From Paramoeba atlantica (lineage: Eukaryota; Discosea), in assembly GCA_977017575.1 (NCBI GenBank), contig CDRNVI010000059.1, forward strand, positions 186,001 through 250,000: a DNA stretch of 64,000 bases, in the 5' to 3' direction. Both the position numbers and the translations under genes were made by a program. Shown here piece by piece: positions 19,060 to 29,831 of the stretch. How positions within the stretch are numbered: position 1 is the stretch's first letter; every line of letters starts with the position of its first letter. A model generated the notes under the pieces. It saw only the letters and a list, made by a program, of their open reading frames with translations. It made no database searches and had not been told where the DNA came from.

Positions 19060-21621
19060 ATGGACCTTGAATTAAGCCACGAGGCGACACTGCTCTTTGG
19101 GTTCGCCGCATGGTCTTCTTCGAGAGTATGTCATTGGATTTATCAAAATAGGATGTCAAAACACAAGAAACAAGAACAGCAGTGGCAGAGCGCAGCATTA
19201 GAATTACTCGAACGTATTCGTTTGGATCGCCAGCGAATGATTGACCTTAAGTCTAACTATACCTATCAGCTTGATCGAGAGGAATTTATCGAGCTATTTG
19301 ATTGGGGGAAACGTATTGGAATCAAGGTTTCACATCCGGTACGTCAGCGCCTTGCAACGGAATTGCTTCATAGTGTGCAGCATGAATGGAGTTCCTCTGA
19401 ACAGCATGATTTTGATTCAGGAAACAATGAGACATACGAGGCGCTACCGCTATTTTTTCGTACTTCATTCTCATGTGAAAAGACTCTCTCTTCGGATGGT
19501 CTTTCCTGGGAGGATGTACTTTTTCGTTGTCCAGAGCTCACGAATCTTCTGCCACGTGAAGTGCGCAAGGCAGTGCGTCGTCATTTAAGATCGCGCACGA
19601 GGTCCCATCTTTTTTCCATGTTCCGTTACTTATTTATGCGTTCGGGCATAAAACTTGCCATAACTTTGCTGATTATCCCATTCTCGGCTACGTATACATG
19701 GCATGATATTCATATCAAGGCGGAGCAGACAGAAAAATGCGAATCCTTAATCGCACGCATTCTTCAAAGAAATCAAAGCTTAAAGGAATCCTATAATAAG
19801 GACCATTGGTTTGGTCCACATGACCCTACCTTGTTCTGTGATATTGGTAACCATATCCTTACAATGGCTGCAACATGGGTCATGACATCTGCAACACAGG
19901 GCTTGATTTCTCGATTAGGCCAGGAGGGTGCGCGATGGTATCGAAGGATTCAGAAGCAACAACTTTACGTTGCCCTATCGAAACTTCCTGCAACTTTTTA
20001 TGACTTTCACAGTGCCGCTGATGTGGAGCAGATTGTCTATTATGTAGATGATTTAGAGGGAATTGACGTCCAAGTGTTTTTACACCTCGTTCATGGAACT
20101 CGGGGAATACTTCGAGTCATTGCGCTGAGTAAAATGCTTCGCTCATCATCGAAAGTTGGAAGTTTACTTTTACTTTCCTATGTCATGCAGAACGCCAAGG
20201 AGTGGTTGCGCGAGTACATTACAACGCTTTTGTTGGATGACACAGATATGTCGAGCGTTCATAAAGGGGATTCTTGCTTAAGCTCTCGGTCCAGTTCTCA
20301 ACAATCCGTAGGATTCTCTGTACTTTTAGAGAACATGCGGACGTTTCGTGCCATGAATATTGATCAGTCACTTTGGAAGTCTTTTAGGCTTATACCAGAG
20401 GAAGCTTCCTGTGGCTCTTCTCGAATGTCCAACATGCTATGTAACGTTCAACATTTCCTTTGCCATTTCCTGCAGCAGGAAGTTTCGTGCCTAAGCACAA
20501 GTACCTTTGGTGCAGTATGGTCTTCCATGCAACTTTTTATAATTTCCATTCTATTTCCCTCGTTTAACAGTATTGCACAAGTTTATCAAGCAAGAACCTT
20601 ACTGAATGAGTGTCTTGCGGAGGCTTCATCTTTACCAATGTTAACTCATATTATTTCACTCCAGGCTTCTAAGGCGCACGTGCTGTGCAACATCCTTGAC
20701 TATACCCCACAAGAGCGTACGTTGATCCCTAAAACACCCGAAGAGCCTTCGTGCACAGAGGAAGTAGGTGCATGTGTTTATTCCGGGAGCATAGTTTTTT
20801 CGAACGTCACTTTTGCCTATCCTACCCGCCCAGATATCCCGGTCTTAAATCATTCGAATCTCACACTTCCACTGGGCAGTTTTTGCGCCATCCAGGGCCC
20901 GAATGGTAGAGGAAAGTCAACACTTCTACTTTTGCTGTGCGGCGTATACACTCCGCAGCAGGGCAGTCTTGCGCTGGAGTTCGTCACGACATGCAAACGT
21001 TTGGTGGATACACTATCACCTGAATATTGTATCGAGATGACAACAAGAAACTTTTGCGAAGTTGTTAAAGAATTTCATGTAGGCATGTTGTCCTCCGTGA
21101 CTGGCTACGTTCCTCAAATTTTTATTCAGCTTCCAGGTAGCATTATGGACAATGTTATTTGTGCTCGAGATGGGTATGGTCAAGGCGATGTCATTCGGGC
21201 CTGCAAGCAAGCAGGTCTGCACAGGATGATTTCAAGTCTTCCAGAGGGCTATCACACAAAACTTGGAGCTAAGAGTTACTCACTAAGTCAGGGTCAGGCG
21301 CAACGGCTATCACTTGCACGAGCCCTTCTCACGCGACCGCGTATCTTACTTTTAGATGAGCCCACGTCTGCTCTAGACAAGGAAAATGAATTACATGTTA
21401 CAGATTTTCTACATTCTTTTGTAGCTTCCAAGTCTGACTCTACGATGAAATTGAAATCTTCGCTAACTACGAGATCTGTTTCCGTTCCTTCCTATAATTT
21501 TACAGGAAGGGGAGATTTAACTACGGAAGAAACATCATTACATTGTATTCCTCGAACTGTGATATGCGCCACACATTCTTCCACAGTGATACGAAGTGCT
21601 GACTACAAGATTTCACTTTAA
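19060..21621 (+). CDS. ABC transporter half-molecule (ABCB/TAP-type)
   Basis: The 853-aa product has a membrane part and one C-terminal nucleotide-binding domain, so it would act as a dimer. Hydrophobic helices are visible at about residues 200-220 and 270-290, with more to about 530. The NBD has Walker A GPNGRGKST (613-621), Q-loop GYVPQ, signature LSQGQ (742-746), Walker B ILLLDEPTSALD (762-773) and switch His in ICATHSS (839), so ATP hydrolysis looks possible. There is extra sequence between Walker A and the Q-loop, and a Ser-rich insert of about 40 residues before the switch His. The substrate and the membrane it sits in cannot be told. Its coding strand lacks the strong C-to-G skew switch seen in several neighbours. 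Confidence 0.85.
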   Translation: MDLELSHEATLLFGFAAWSSSRVCHWIYQNRMSKHKKQEQQWQSAALELLERIRLDRQRMIDLKSNYTYQLDREEFIELFDWGKRIGIKVSHPVRQRLATELLHSVQHEWSSSEQHDFDSGNNETYEALPLFFRTSFSCEKTLSSDGLSWEDVLFRCPELTNLLPREVRKAVRRHLRSRTRSHLFSMFRYLFMRSGIKLAITLLIIPFSATYTWHDIHIKAEQTEKCESLIARILQRNQSLKESYNKDHWFGPHDPTLFCDIGNHILTMAATWVMTSATQGLISRLGQEGARWYRRIQKQQLYVALSKLPATFYDFHSAADVEQIVYYVDDLEGIDVQVFLHLVHGTRGILRVIALSKMLRSSSKVGSLLLLSYVMQNAKEWLREYITTLLLDDTDMSSVHKGDSCLSSRSSSQQSVGFSVLLENMRTFRAMNIDQSLWKSFRLIPEEASCGSSRMSNMLCNVQHFLCHFLQQEVSCLSTSTFGAVWSSMQLFIISILFPSFNSIAQVYQARTLLNECLAEASSLPMLTHIISLQASKAHVLCNILDYTPQERTLIPKTPEEPSCTEEVGACVYSGSIVFSNVTFAYPTRPDIPVLNHSNLTLPLGSFCAIQGPNGRGKSTLLLLLCGVYTPQQGSLALEFVTTCKRLVDTLSPEYCIEMTTRNFCEVVKEFHVGMLSSVTGYVPQIFIQLPGSIMDNVICARDGYGQGDVIRACKQAGLHRMISSLPEGYHTKLGAKSYSLSQGQAQRLSLARALLTRPRILLLDEPTSALDKENELHVTDFLHSFVASKSDSTMKLKSSLTTRSVSVPSYNFTGRGDLTTEETSLHCIPRTVICATHSSTVIRSADYKISL

Positions 21622-22091
21622 TTTTCGGTGGGGGACCTCAAATTACGAATCGGACCCATGGGCCGAACAAAGGCTAGATTTCTGTCATCATTGAACCAGA
21701 ATTGTACGGTCCCGTGGTCCACCGATATTTTTTCCTCAGTGGTGAAGAGAAGACACTCAGTATTCCACATAAGCCTAAAGAGTTTCACTACTACGACATG
21801 AGTTCGCGCACAAACGTGCATAGACCGATGCCTATCAATGTACACATTAAAGCGCTTCACAGTGCCGCGCAGGTATGCGAAAGATTGATTAAACTTTGCC
21901 TCCTGGATAAGCGTTGGTTGTTTGTGCGCACGCTTGTATTCATTTGGGAATATCGTGTGCGAATTAGCGATATACACAAAAGGTCGCAATAGCGGCATTG
22001 GTTCCTGAGCAACCCACGCATGACTTGGGAATCATGATGGAACAAAACTCTTAGAATCATGTTCTGAGCCAATAGACGGACCATGGTACCA
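21622..22091. other. Intergenic region between ABC gene and Tc1 element
   Basis: Overlapping frames on both strands (21618-21998 minus, 21702-21992 plus) have no recognisable motif. The region ends at the TA target of the Tc1 element. Confidence 0.35.
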
Positions 22092-22093
22092 TA

Positions 22094-23727
22094 CAGTCCA
22101 GGTATTGGTTTCCCCCCCAGGCTCCTGAGCACACCGTAAGAGCTTTTAACCTAATTCCTTCGGCATTCAACGGATCTCGAAAAAGTAGAGCGTTTCCCGC
22201 CGTTTGTTTGCCCATCACCCCCCCTGGGTTCTGGGTGGGTGTGATCAAAGATGGCAAATTTCAAAAGTAAAAATATTTTTGAAGGGGAGTAAAAAATGAC
22301 AAAAAAGGTGTATGAATTCCTATATTAATACCCACAATGGTCTCCTTGAACGCTCTGCACTATTCGCAAGCGTTTAGGTACTGAATTTATGCAATTTAAG
22401 ACTTGGCGTCGATAAGGATGACGCTTAAGCATCATGAAGGCTTTCTTTATTGCCTTCCGGAGCTGTGTTCCAGTCTCTGGCTTCAGAATTTCTTTCACAA
22501 TTCGGTCCATTATTGACCAAACATTCTCGATCGGATTGAGGTCAGGAGAGAGTGCTGGCCACTCCAATCGAGTAATTCCTTTTTCGAAAAGGACACGCTT
22601 CGTTTTGTTATGCGTGGCCGCATTGTCCATTTGCACAATCGCTTGTTCTCTATTTTCAACTAAATATTCAAGAATACCCCCCCTTTTTGAAAAACACTCA
22701 ACGAGAATCGTTTCACCCTTCACGGAACTTGCATCCCTAATTTTTTTACCTTGCGATTGGGATGAAAACAAATGCAAAAAAGGGCCGTGTTTCACACTCA
22801 TTCCCATCCATACCATGACAACTTTACCACCAAACCATCGGTTGTTTCTCCTCATTTTAATTTTGGTACATCCTTTCTTTCCGATAAAAAAGCGAGAGTA
22901 AGTCTTTGAACCACATGTAAATTTTTTTTCGTCCGTCCAAATTATAGAATCTAATTTTTCTTTGGGAAAGGACAATAAAGACTCTGCTAGACCTAAGCGG
23001 GCCTCTTTGTGATGTTGCTTTAACTCGCAGCTAGGTGCTTTTGCTTGTAGTAGGTAATTTAATGAACGTAGAGTTTACTTTATTGTGCTTAGAGAGCAAT
23101 GAAACCCCTTTTTAATCATTTCGTTATGTACTCAAGGAAAGGATGGGCAGCCATCGATTGTTTTGTTAGCATCGTCAACAACTTTGACGATTGGGGCCCT
23201 GAATGGCTTCGTAGACACAGAGAAACCAGGGCCTGGGTGGGGTTTGGGTTCTAGTGGACTTTTAGACTTCCACGTAGACAGAATTTCGCGGACAGTCTTT
23301 CTGTCCCTGCCAAAATTTTTAGCTAAAGTATAAATCGAATTTCCTTTTCTATATTGGCGGACAATTTCAAGGCGCTCTGGGAGTGCACATCGCGAAGTTT
23401 TATGGGTAATAGGGGGTCTCTTGTTTTTCGGCGAGTTGGAGTACTGACCTTTAGTAGATTTAACGGGGGTATCCCTCAAATTCATAGAATAAGAAACCAT
23501 ATTTAATAAAAAAATCCTAATTTTTTGAAATATTGGATTTTTTTGTTAAAATTACTCTATTTTTTCGTGTGTTTTCAAAATATTTTTGACCCAGGGGGGG
23601 GTGATGGGCAAAAAAACGACGGGAAACGCTCTACTTTTTCGAGATCTGTTGAATGCCGAAGGAATTAGGTCAAAAGCTCTTACGGTGTGCTCAGGAGCCT
23701 GGGGGGGGGAAACCAGTACCTGGACTG
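22094..23727 (-). mobile_element. Tc1/mariner element A with about 140-bp terminal inverted repeats
   Basis: Both ends begin CAGTCCAGGTA, flanked by TA target duplications (22092-22093 and 23728-23729). The inverted repeats extend about 140 bp, including GAGCACACCGTAAGAGCTTT, CTTCGGCATTCAACGGATCT (right arm has CAACAG) and CATCACCCCCCCTGGG, at above 90% identity, so insertion is fairly recent. The minus strand encodes a broken transposase. Total length is 1634 bp. Confidence 0.9.
22325..23500 (-). pseudogene. Tc1-type transposase of element A, frameshifted
   Basis: An N-terminal part (23500-23132, 122 codons) has a helix-turn-helix (ERLEIVRQYRKGNSIYTLAK then GRDRKTVREIL). A C-terminal part (22975-22325, 216 codons) has the DDE core: IIWTDEKKF, VQMDNAATHNK and SPDLNPIENVW, ending GDHCGY. 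The stretch between them (22976-23131) still encodes related sequence (KAPSCELKQHHKEARLGLAE) in other frames, so at least one frameshift and a stop separate the halves. The last Asp and the Glu are 32 residues apart, against 34 in classical Tc1. Confidence 0.85.
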
Positions 23728-23949
23728 TATATGCTGTATAAACGGAGAAGTGTAAAGAGCGAGGGACTAAAGACGTAAAGAGATGATAGAAGCCACGACA
23801 AAGACTTTTTTTGTATCTTTTTAGAATATTTTTTCGGGAAATCTAATATTCTTTTGTAAAAGGCGAATTCTCCTTCACTTTACCGGAAAACAGAAAGCAA
23901 GCAATTTACGGCTTATGCAATATTCCTTGACTTAAGCAATTCTTTGACT

Positions 23950-24693
23950 TATGCAAAATTCCTTCACTTTGGGCGAGCTAAACTGCCAGACGAATACCAT
24001 TTAGCTCAATTCCTACAGGACATCGACAACAAACATCCCTCCTGGACTACGTGTACTCCCGTATGCAAGTGGGATAAGGTGGAGTGTGATGAGAAAGGTG
24101 AAATTTTTCGAATTAATTGGACGAAGCTCTCTCTCGACGGAATACCACATTGGATTCATATATTGAGTATAAGGTGCACTTTTATACTCCTTGCTGATAA
24201 CAAGCTAAGAAAAGGAATTGTACTAAAATGATTACCCCCGAATATTAGATATTTCGATGGTAGCGGTAACTACTTTGGTGGCAGCTTAAATTTAGAAACA
24301 TTGTCAGAACAACTACAGTTCCTCCATTTAGTTCGCTGCGACTTACGCGGGTTCATTTCTCTTGACACACTGCCTCATGAATTCAAGTCGCTCGTATTAG
24401 GAGGAAATAATCTCCGGGGTCCTCTCGACTTTCGAGCTTTACCAATCACAATTTAGTCGTTGGGCCTCAGTAATAACAACTTCTCGGGACCTGTAGCTTT
24501 CCACGCCCTTCCACATAATGTTTTGCTGTACTTGTACAACAACCCGAATCTCTGGGGTGAATTTGATCCAATACTTTTCAAAAACAACATTATCACTGAT
24601 GGCACACGAATCAAGAAACTCCCGCCTCGCGGTTCTTATCGTTGCTTTTTGCCTCTGCGATACGTTTTTGATTCCGATGTTTGGAATTTTTAG
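23950..24693 (+). pseudogene. LRR-family pseudogene (copy 2)
   Basis: One frame carries the family cap (LPDEYHLAQFLQDIDNKHPS, then CKWDKVEC) and LRR units (LSEQLQFLHLVRCDLRGFIS, LPHEFKSLVLGGNNLRGPLD, LGLSNNNFSGPVAFHALP). It is interrupted by in-frame stops at 24229-24231 (TGA) and 24454-24456 (TAG), and there is no good ATG or signal peptide at the start. It lies directly right of Tc1 element A, which may have cut off its 5' end. Confidence 0.75.
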
Positions 24694-25030
24694 GAGAAAT
24701 CCAAATTACATTTATTTTCTTCGAATTAATTTGTTTATTTGAATCGCCACCATACATGGCTGGAGTGCTGCGGGGAAGTTCGGTGAAAGGGGTCGTTTCG
24801 ATACACTGAGACCCAATGCTTTATCCACCCCGTAAATGTTTTATTATAAGGGCGATTTTTTCTACTGCTAGTCGGTAGGCATCGCGTGTTTCTTTCGGAT
24901 TAAGATGTGCACGTGCTGCTAAGAAAACGGGAAACCCAAAACAATGATCCTCTGCGGAAAAATTGATATAAACGTTTTATTGCACTTCACGTCCGGTAAT
25001 TATTTTTTTCCCGTAGAAAACCTAGAAACC
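24694..25030. other. Intergenic region, nothing recognised
   Basis: AT-rich sequence between the LRR pseudogene and the DBP4 leader; no feature was identified. Confidence 0.4.
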
Positions 25031-25072
25031 GTTTTTTCACCTTATTCCTACGCTCCTTTCTCCCTCTCCAAG
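25031..25072 (+). promoter_or_regulatory. Probable splice acceptor tract before DBP4
   Basis: About 40 bases of almost pure T/C (GTTTTTTCACCTTATTCC onward) end in CCAAG at 25072, two bases before the ATG at 25075. It is one of the clearest polypyrimidine-AG layouts in the window and fits trans-splicing. Confidence 0.5.
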
Positions 25073-25074
25073 AA

Positions 25075-26934
25075 ATGCCCCCTACCCGGTTCGACGAGCT
25101 ACCCTTAACCGACGAAACCCTCCGCGGCCTTCACCGGGCCGGGTACGAGCACCTCACCCCCATCCAACGTGACAGTCTCCCCCACGCCCTGGAGGCCACC
25201 CATGACATTGTGGCCTGTGCGAAGACCGGCAGCGGCAAAACGCTGTGTTTTCTTCTCCCCGTGCTGGAGACCCTGGCACGGGAGAGCTGGGTGAACGAGG
25301 ACGGTCTCGCGGCGCTCATCCTCACCCCCACCCGGGAACTCGCGGTACAAATCACAGAGGTGCTGCACAAAGTCGGGAGGTATCATAAAACTTTCTCCTG
25401 TGGACTCGTTACCGGTGGGGTGGGGCTGGAGGCCGAACGCGCCGCGCTTGGGGTGACCTCCATTGTGGTGGCGACCCCCGGTCGACTCCGACAGCACTTG
25501 GATGAGAGTGTGGAGCTACGCACGGAGCATCTTAAGGTACTTGTACTGGATGAGGCGGACCGTTTACTGGATGCGGGATTCCGAAAGGAGATGGAGGCGA
25601 TTTTTGAACACCTTCCCCAGCCTGTCGAACGAACCGAGAGCGCGTCCACAGAGGCTGGATTCGATCAGGACTCCCACACACGCCAGACACTGCTCTTCTC
25701 CGCTACGTTTGGGCTTGACGTTGTGATTCCCCCAATGCTAGGGTTACGTAGCCCCACCTACCTCAACGTAACGCACAACCCCGCCACACGCGCTACCCCC
25801 TCCCGGCTATGTGAAACCTTTATCGTTCTCCCCCTGGAGGAGAAACTTAGTTTTATCTATAGTTTTCTTCTTTCTCACCCCCGGCAAAAGGTCATGGTGT
25901 TTGCCTCGACGTGTCACCAGGTGAAATTTCTCTACCTTGTGCTTAGCCGGGCGTTAAAACAGCGAGGGGTCTCCTGTGCCTGTTTAACGGGTAAGATGAA
26001 ACAAACCCAGCGCCAGGACGTCTTCCGGGTGTTCTGTCATAAACCCGGGATGGTTTTATTTTGTACCGACGTGGCGTGCCGAGGGCTGGACTTTCCAGCG
26101 GTCCATTGGGTGGTCCATTTGGATTGCCCGGACTCGGTACAAACGTATATTCATCGCGTAGGACGCACCGCTCGAGCAGGACACGCCGGAAGCAGCGTGC
26201 TGTATCTCACTCCGAGCGAGACGGACATGTTGTATTATCTCCATGAAGGAAATAGTAAATTACGGGAGATTACGGTGCAAGGGAGTCGGTGGCATTCGGT
26301 CCAAGAGGAGGTGGTAGGCGCCGTGGCGTCTGGGTTGAAAAGAGAAGCACGGAAGGCGTTTGTGAGTTATTTGAGGCATCTAAGCTTCTCGGAGAACCCT
26401 ACGGTGTTGAATGTCGGGGCCGTCGAAGTGGGGAGCTTTGCCCGCTCTCTTGGGCTGCATAGTGTTCCGAGGCTCACATCGTTGAGGTTAGGGGTGCGCA
26501 CGAAGAAGAATTTGCCGTGGGTCGAGGTCAATGCGAGTTCGTCACGCGCCCCTTTTCTTACTTTAGAGACGGATTGGGGACATGAAAACTTCGCAGAGAA
26601 AGTGCAGGAAAGTGGTTTTTCATTGACTCACGAGGTTAACATGGGTGATCAAAGTCTCAGAGATAAAGAACAAGCAAAGAACACTCAAGAGGACACCGAG
26701 GATATTTTACAACCGATGGGGGCCGTTACGGCGGAGACTATAGAGGCTCATCGAAATGCGGAGTCAAGGAATGACAAACCGAGTCATCCTACGGCAAGAA
26801 AGCGTCCGCATTCGATGCAACTTTCCGATTTATCTAAGAAAGCACAAGCAAAGTTCAAAGGTGTCGATGGTGTGGACGTGAGCGTTGCCCAGTACGGCTT
26901 GGGAACCCACAAAACCTTTGATGAATCCGACTGA
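25075..26934 (+). CDS. DBP4: DEAD-box RNA helicase DBP4 / DDX10
   Basis: The 619-aa protein is a nucleolar ATP-dependent RNA helicase needed for early pre-rRNA processing and U14/U3 snoRNA dynamics in the small-subunit pathway (known for the family). Motifs in order: Q-motif with FDELPL (6-11) and Q31, motif I AKTGSGKT (49-56), Ia PTRELA (85-90), DEAD (159-162), SAT (209-211), ARGLDFPAV-type V as CRGLDFPAV, and VI HRVGRTARAG. FDELPL, the GLVTGG block and GRLRQHLDE are characteristic of DBP4 rather than other DEAD proteins. The C-terminal extension is charged and ends in a short motif (AKFKGVDGVDVSVAQYGLG). It is co-directional with RRP5 and BCD1, which act in the same process. Confidence 0.9.
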   Translation: MPPTRFDELPLTDETLRGLHRAGYEHLTPIQRDSLPHALEATHDIVACAKTGSGKTLCFLLPVLETLARESWVNEDGLAALILTPTRELAVQITEVLHKVGRYHKTFSCGLVTGGVGLEAERAALGVTSIVVATPGRLRQHLDESVELRTEHLKVLVLDEADRLLDAGFRKEMEAIFEHLPQPVERTESASTEAGFDQDSHTRQTLLFSATFGLDVVIPPMLGLRSPTYLNVTHNPATRATPSRLCETFIVLPLEEKLSFIYSFLLSHPRQKVMVFASTCHQVKFLYLVLSRALKQRGVSCACLTGKMKQTQRQDVFRVFCHKPGMVLFCTDVACRGLDFPAVHWVVHLDCPDSVQTYIHRVGRTARAGHAGSSVLYLTPSETDMLYYLHEGNSKLREITVQGSRWHSVQEEVVGAVASGLKREARKAFVSYLRHLSFSENPTVLNVGAVEVGSFARSLGLHSVPRLTSLRLGVRTKKNLPWVEVNASSSRAPFLTLETDWGHENFAEKVQESGFSLTHEVNMGDQSLRDKEQAKNTQEDTEDILQPMGAVTAETIEAHRNAESRNDKPSHPTARKRPHSMQLSDLSKKAQAKFKGVDGVDVSVAQYGLGTHKTFDESD

Positions 26935-27102
26935 ACCGCCCCATTTAGAAAACCAAGTATACGTACACCTTATTTCTTTCTCAATATTTTCTTATACGTT
27001 CGCTTTAGCATTTCTTCTCCATCGAGCGCACCATCCATCTCTCCTTTCTCACCATCCACCCCTCTTCTTCCCCTACCCCCTTTTTTCTCCCCCCTTCTTC
27101 CC

Positions 27103-28710
27103 ATGGACCCCCCACCCCCCCTCCCCCCTCTCACATGCAACACCCTCCGCTCCTCGACCTGGACCGATCTCACCTCCACTCTGTTTCAAAACCGTACCCT
27201 CCTGGACCCTTGCGCGTCCCCCGACCGCGCGGCCCGGACCACGCAAGAGATGTGGGGCCTCCTTAACGAGACCGCGCATCGATCTGGGCTCCCGGCCCCG
27301 CTCCAGGGCGCGCTTACCACATTCTTAAGCAGTGAAATCGGGCTCTTTGGCCCGGCCACAAAAGGACACGGGGAAGAGGATTTACGCACCGAGCTCCACA
27401 GCCTCCTTACGGAGCCCAAACCCTCTGAAACGGGGAAATCGACGTTGTTGTATGTCGCGTTGGTGCGCTGGTCCCTGGGTCGTCCCCATGCAAGGACTGT
27501 GCATACGTTGCAAGCCCCCCCGAGTCGGTGGGAAGAGGACGAGTCTGCGGTCCAGGAGTTGTTAAACTTTTTAGAACAGCTCATGGGAGAGCTCGAAAAT
27601 GTGGTCCAGAAAAATAAAAAGCTCATGGGTAGAGTGATGGCATCACTGAGTACCACGACGCTGTCACCCGAGGGGAAACGGGTGTTGGAGAGCGGGTGGC
27701 CACTACCGTGTCGGAGTTGTCCGGATTCGATCTTTCCTCCGGGGGAGTGTCTGGGGAAAACCGTCGCGCTGGAGTGGGATGCGACAGGAAATCGGTTTGT
27801 CGCATCGGAAAACCAAAGCGTGAAGCAGAAGGCGCGTTCTCCAGTAAAACGCAGACGATCGGAAATGAAGGATTCTAGAGAACAAAGCAAAGAGCGTAAC
27901 AAGCCTACAAAGGAGTCTTCGGATTATAAAACGCTCGAAGGTACGTGCTTAGAGCTCGATCCTACGCGATGGGTAGAGTCCGTGTTTGTGCTTGGACTGG
28001 TCGTTTTGGAAAAATCGTGGAAAATTACAGCGTCTCCCAATCCCTTGCGACTTTCATTGACGCTAATTCTCCGTGCTATTGGGAAGTTGTTCCAGCTGGT
28101 ACAGGCCCCGTTATTTTACTTTCACATTATCATGCAGTACCCAAGTTGGTTTTCCGTAGACACCAACGAGGGTCCCTCGTTGTTCCAGTCACCGAAAGAG
28201 GCCGAAGGGAACACTTTAGAACGGCTCGAGCAGATCGAAGGAAAATGTGCCGAACATGAAAACAAACAAACACGCAGTGAGTCAGATGAGCGATCGAAAC
28301 CTTCGGAAAGTTTAGAACATATTTTCGCCACGAGCCCTAGCGGTACGGACACTGCTACCCGGCTCGCAAACACAGTGAGAGGACTTACGCAGCCGATAGA
28401 GGATTCTAAGCAATGGCACGAGGAGCACGCAGGAGAGGAGGATACATTTAACATGTACGACCCCATCGCTTGGCCCACTCGGAGAGAATATGGGTACTAC
28501 CAAGCGATGAGGACCTTACTGGAAGTTTCTACTTCCAATAATTGTGAAGTAAATACAATGAATGATGTATTTCAAACTACTTCTGTTCTCTCGCGCGCTG
28601 TGAACATAAAGGATGACCTTGCGTTACCTACTTCATTATCCTCATCGGAGCTATCTTCAATGGAGTCTCTGTTATGGGATTTGAGGCAAAAACTTCCCGC
28701 TGAAGTGTAG
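27103..28710 (+). CDS. Protein of unknown function, 535 aa
   Basis: The frame is long, co-directional and preceded by a C/T-rich leader reaching the ATG. The N-terminal 180 residues look globular and helical (LWSL-type segments, LLNFLEQLMGELENVVQKNK). Next comes a basic nuclear-localisation-like stretch (SPVKRRRSEMKDSREQSKER, about 249-268). Then follows a hydrophobic helical segment (LGLVVLEKSWKI...LSLTLILRAIGKLFQLVQAP, about 298-340) and an acidic tail. There are no transmembrane or enzyme motifs I recognise. A nuclear role is a guess from the basic patch. Its coding strand switches from C-rich to G-rich near 27430. Confidence 0.7.
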   Translation: MDPPPPLPPLTCNTLRSSTWTDLTSTLFQNRTLLDPCASPDRAARTTQEMWGLLNETAHRSGLPAPLQGALTTFLSSEIGLFGPATKGHGEEDLRTELHSLLTEPKPSETGKSTLLYVALVRWSLGRPHARTVHTLQAPPSRWEEDESAVQELLNFLEQLMGELENVVQKNKKLMGRVMASLSTTTLSPEGKRVLESGWPLPCRSCPDSIFPPGECLGKTVALEWDATGNRFVASENQSVKQKARSPVKRRRSEMKDSREQSKERNKPTKESSDYKTLEGTCLELDPTRWVESVFVLGLVVLEKSWKITASPNPLRLSLTLILRAIGKLFQLVQAPLFYFHIIMQYPSWFSVDTNEGPSLFQSPKEAEGNTLERLEQIEGKCAEHENKQTRSESDERSKPSESLEHIFATSPSGTDTATRLANTVRGLTQPIEDSKQWHEEHAGEEDTFNMYDPIAWPTRREYGYYQAMRTLLEVSTSNNCEVNTMNDVFQTTSVLSRAVNIKDDLALPTSLSSSELSSMESLLWDLRQKLPAEV

Positions 28711-28863
28711 ACCAGAATCTGGACCTGTTCATTTATCTATCAACGCAACGTACTCATATTGTGCATTGTTGACTCATTATAAGGTACTTCCTAAGTAGCG
28801 CCATAAATGTAGACGCCGTCTTTCATATTTTCATAGAATTTAAATATAAATCACGCACAAATT

Positions 28864-29736
28864 ATGGACTTCTATCCTGGCCGATATTACACTCGCTTTC
28901 GCATTCCCAATCTGAAGGGTATCACAGGACATAATCTTTCAGTACTTCTACATAGTAACGGATTAGCTCTACTTTGCATTGATCCGACACACGTATTATT
29001 TACCGATCTAGACATTCAACCCCCGCAGACTACTCTAGGGGACCACACGGTACTCCCCAAGGAACGAGAAAACTCATGCAATATTGTTTTTGAAGATGTT
29101 TGGAGATCCTATGTCTCCTCGTGTGATATGCCTGCATCCATTGAGCACGATGAAGAGAAGCCAAGGCTTACAAAAAAGAAACGAGCCCGTCTCTCTCTTT
29201 GTCATGTAGGCACTAAACTGGGCGCGCTGCGCGTCCAGCAAATGCGTACTTTTGTCCGAACTCGTGAGGCAAATGCTTTTGCAGCTGAAACCTGTCAAGA
29301 TAATGAAAGTTTATTCAAAGACGTGAAGAATGAAACACAACGTACGGCAAACGTAGACTCATGTGTATCGCACTCTGTTGAATGGACTGAGTACCCTTTA
29401 GTAGCAGGAATGACATGCCACTTAATGGAGCTAAACAGAAATTTGCTGGAAAACCCATCGTGGATAATAACTCATCCCTTTACGAAGGGGTATCTGGCAA
29501 TTCTGAATCCAACATTTAAAGTTTCTCAGCAGCTCTCGCACATGGTAGAGCACTGGTGCACTGAAGCAGATGCGCGGCGTTCCGAAATCGGAGAAATACG
29601 TGAAGAAATATTTCAAGATGCATACCATAGCAAAGAAGAACGTATCGCACGGAAGGGAGTCTCTTTTCCAGAGCTTGAGAAGTGGCAACTTACAGCCAAA
29701 CGGAATGCCCCGGAAATGCATTACTTTGAATCTTGA
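28864..29736 (+). CDS. Abitram (FAM206/Simiate)-like protein
   Basis: The two ends match Abitram: N-terminal YYTRFRIPNLKG followed by LSVLLHSNGLALLCIDPTH (residues 8-42), and later YPLVAGMTCHLMELNRNLLE with LAILNPTF (about 178-220). In the animal protein these correspond to Y[F/V]..Y..D..G, LHSNR[I/L]CV[I/V]TL, and LMEVN plus GY[I/L]A[V/I]. The fold is a biotinyl-carrier-like barrel; animal Simiate is reported in nuclear and actin contexts, and its molecular role is unclear. The 290-aa protein is longer than the roughly 180-aa animal form because of a basic insert (KKKRARLS, about 107-114) between the conserved halves. Confidence 0.65.
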   Translation: MDFYPGRYYTRFRIPNLKGITGHNLSVLLHSNGLALLCIDPTHVLFTDLDIQPPQTTLGDHTVLPKERENSCNIVFEDVWRSYVSSCDMPASIEHDEEKPRLTKKKRARLSLCHVGTKLGALRVQQMRTFVRTREANAFAAETCQDNESLFKDVKNETQRTANVDSCVSHSVEWTEYPLVAGMTCHLMELNRNLLENPSWIITHPFTKGYLAILNPTFKVSQQLSHMVEHWCTEADARRSEIGEIREEIFQDAYHSKEERIARKGVSFPELEKWQLTAKRNAPEMHYFES

Positions 29737-29831
29737 AACAGGAATACAACTGCATATTTTAGCTCTATGAAACAAAAAAAATTAGCTTGAATTTGGTGAT
29801 GGTGGCCTATTATATTTAACGACCTACATAA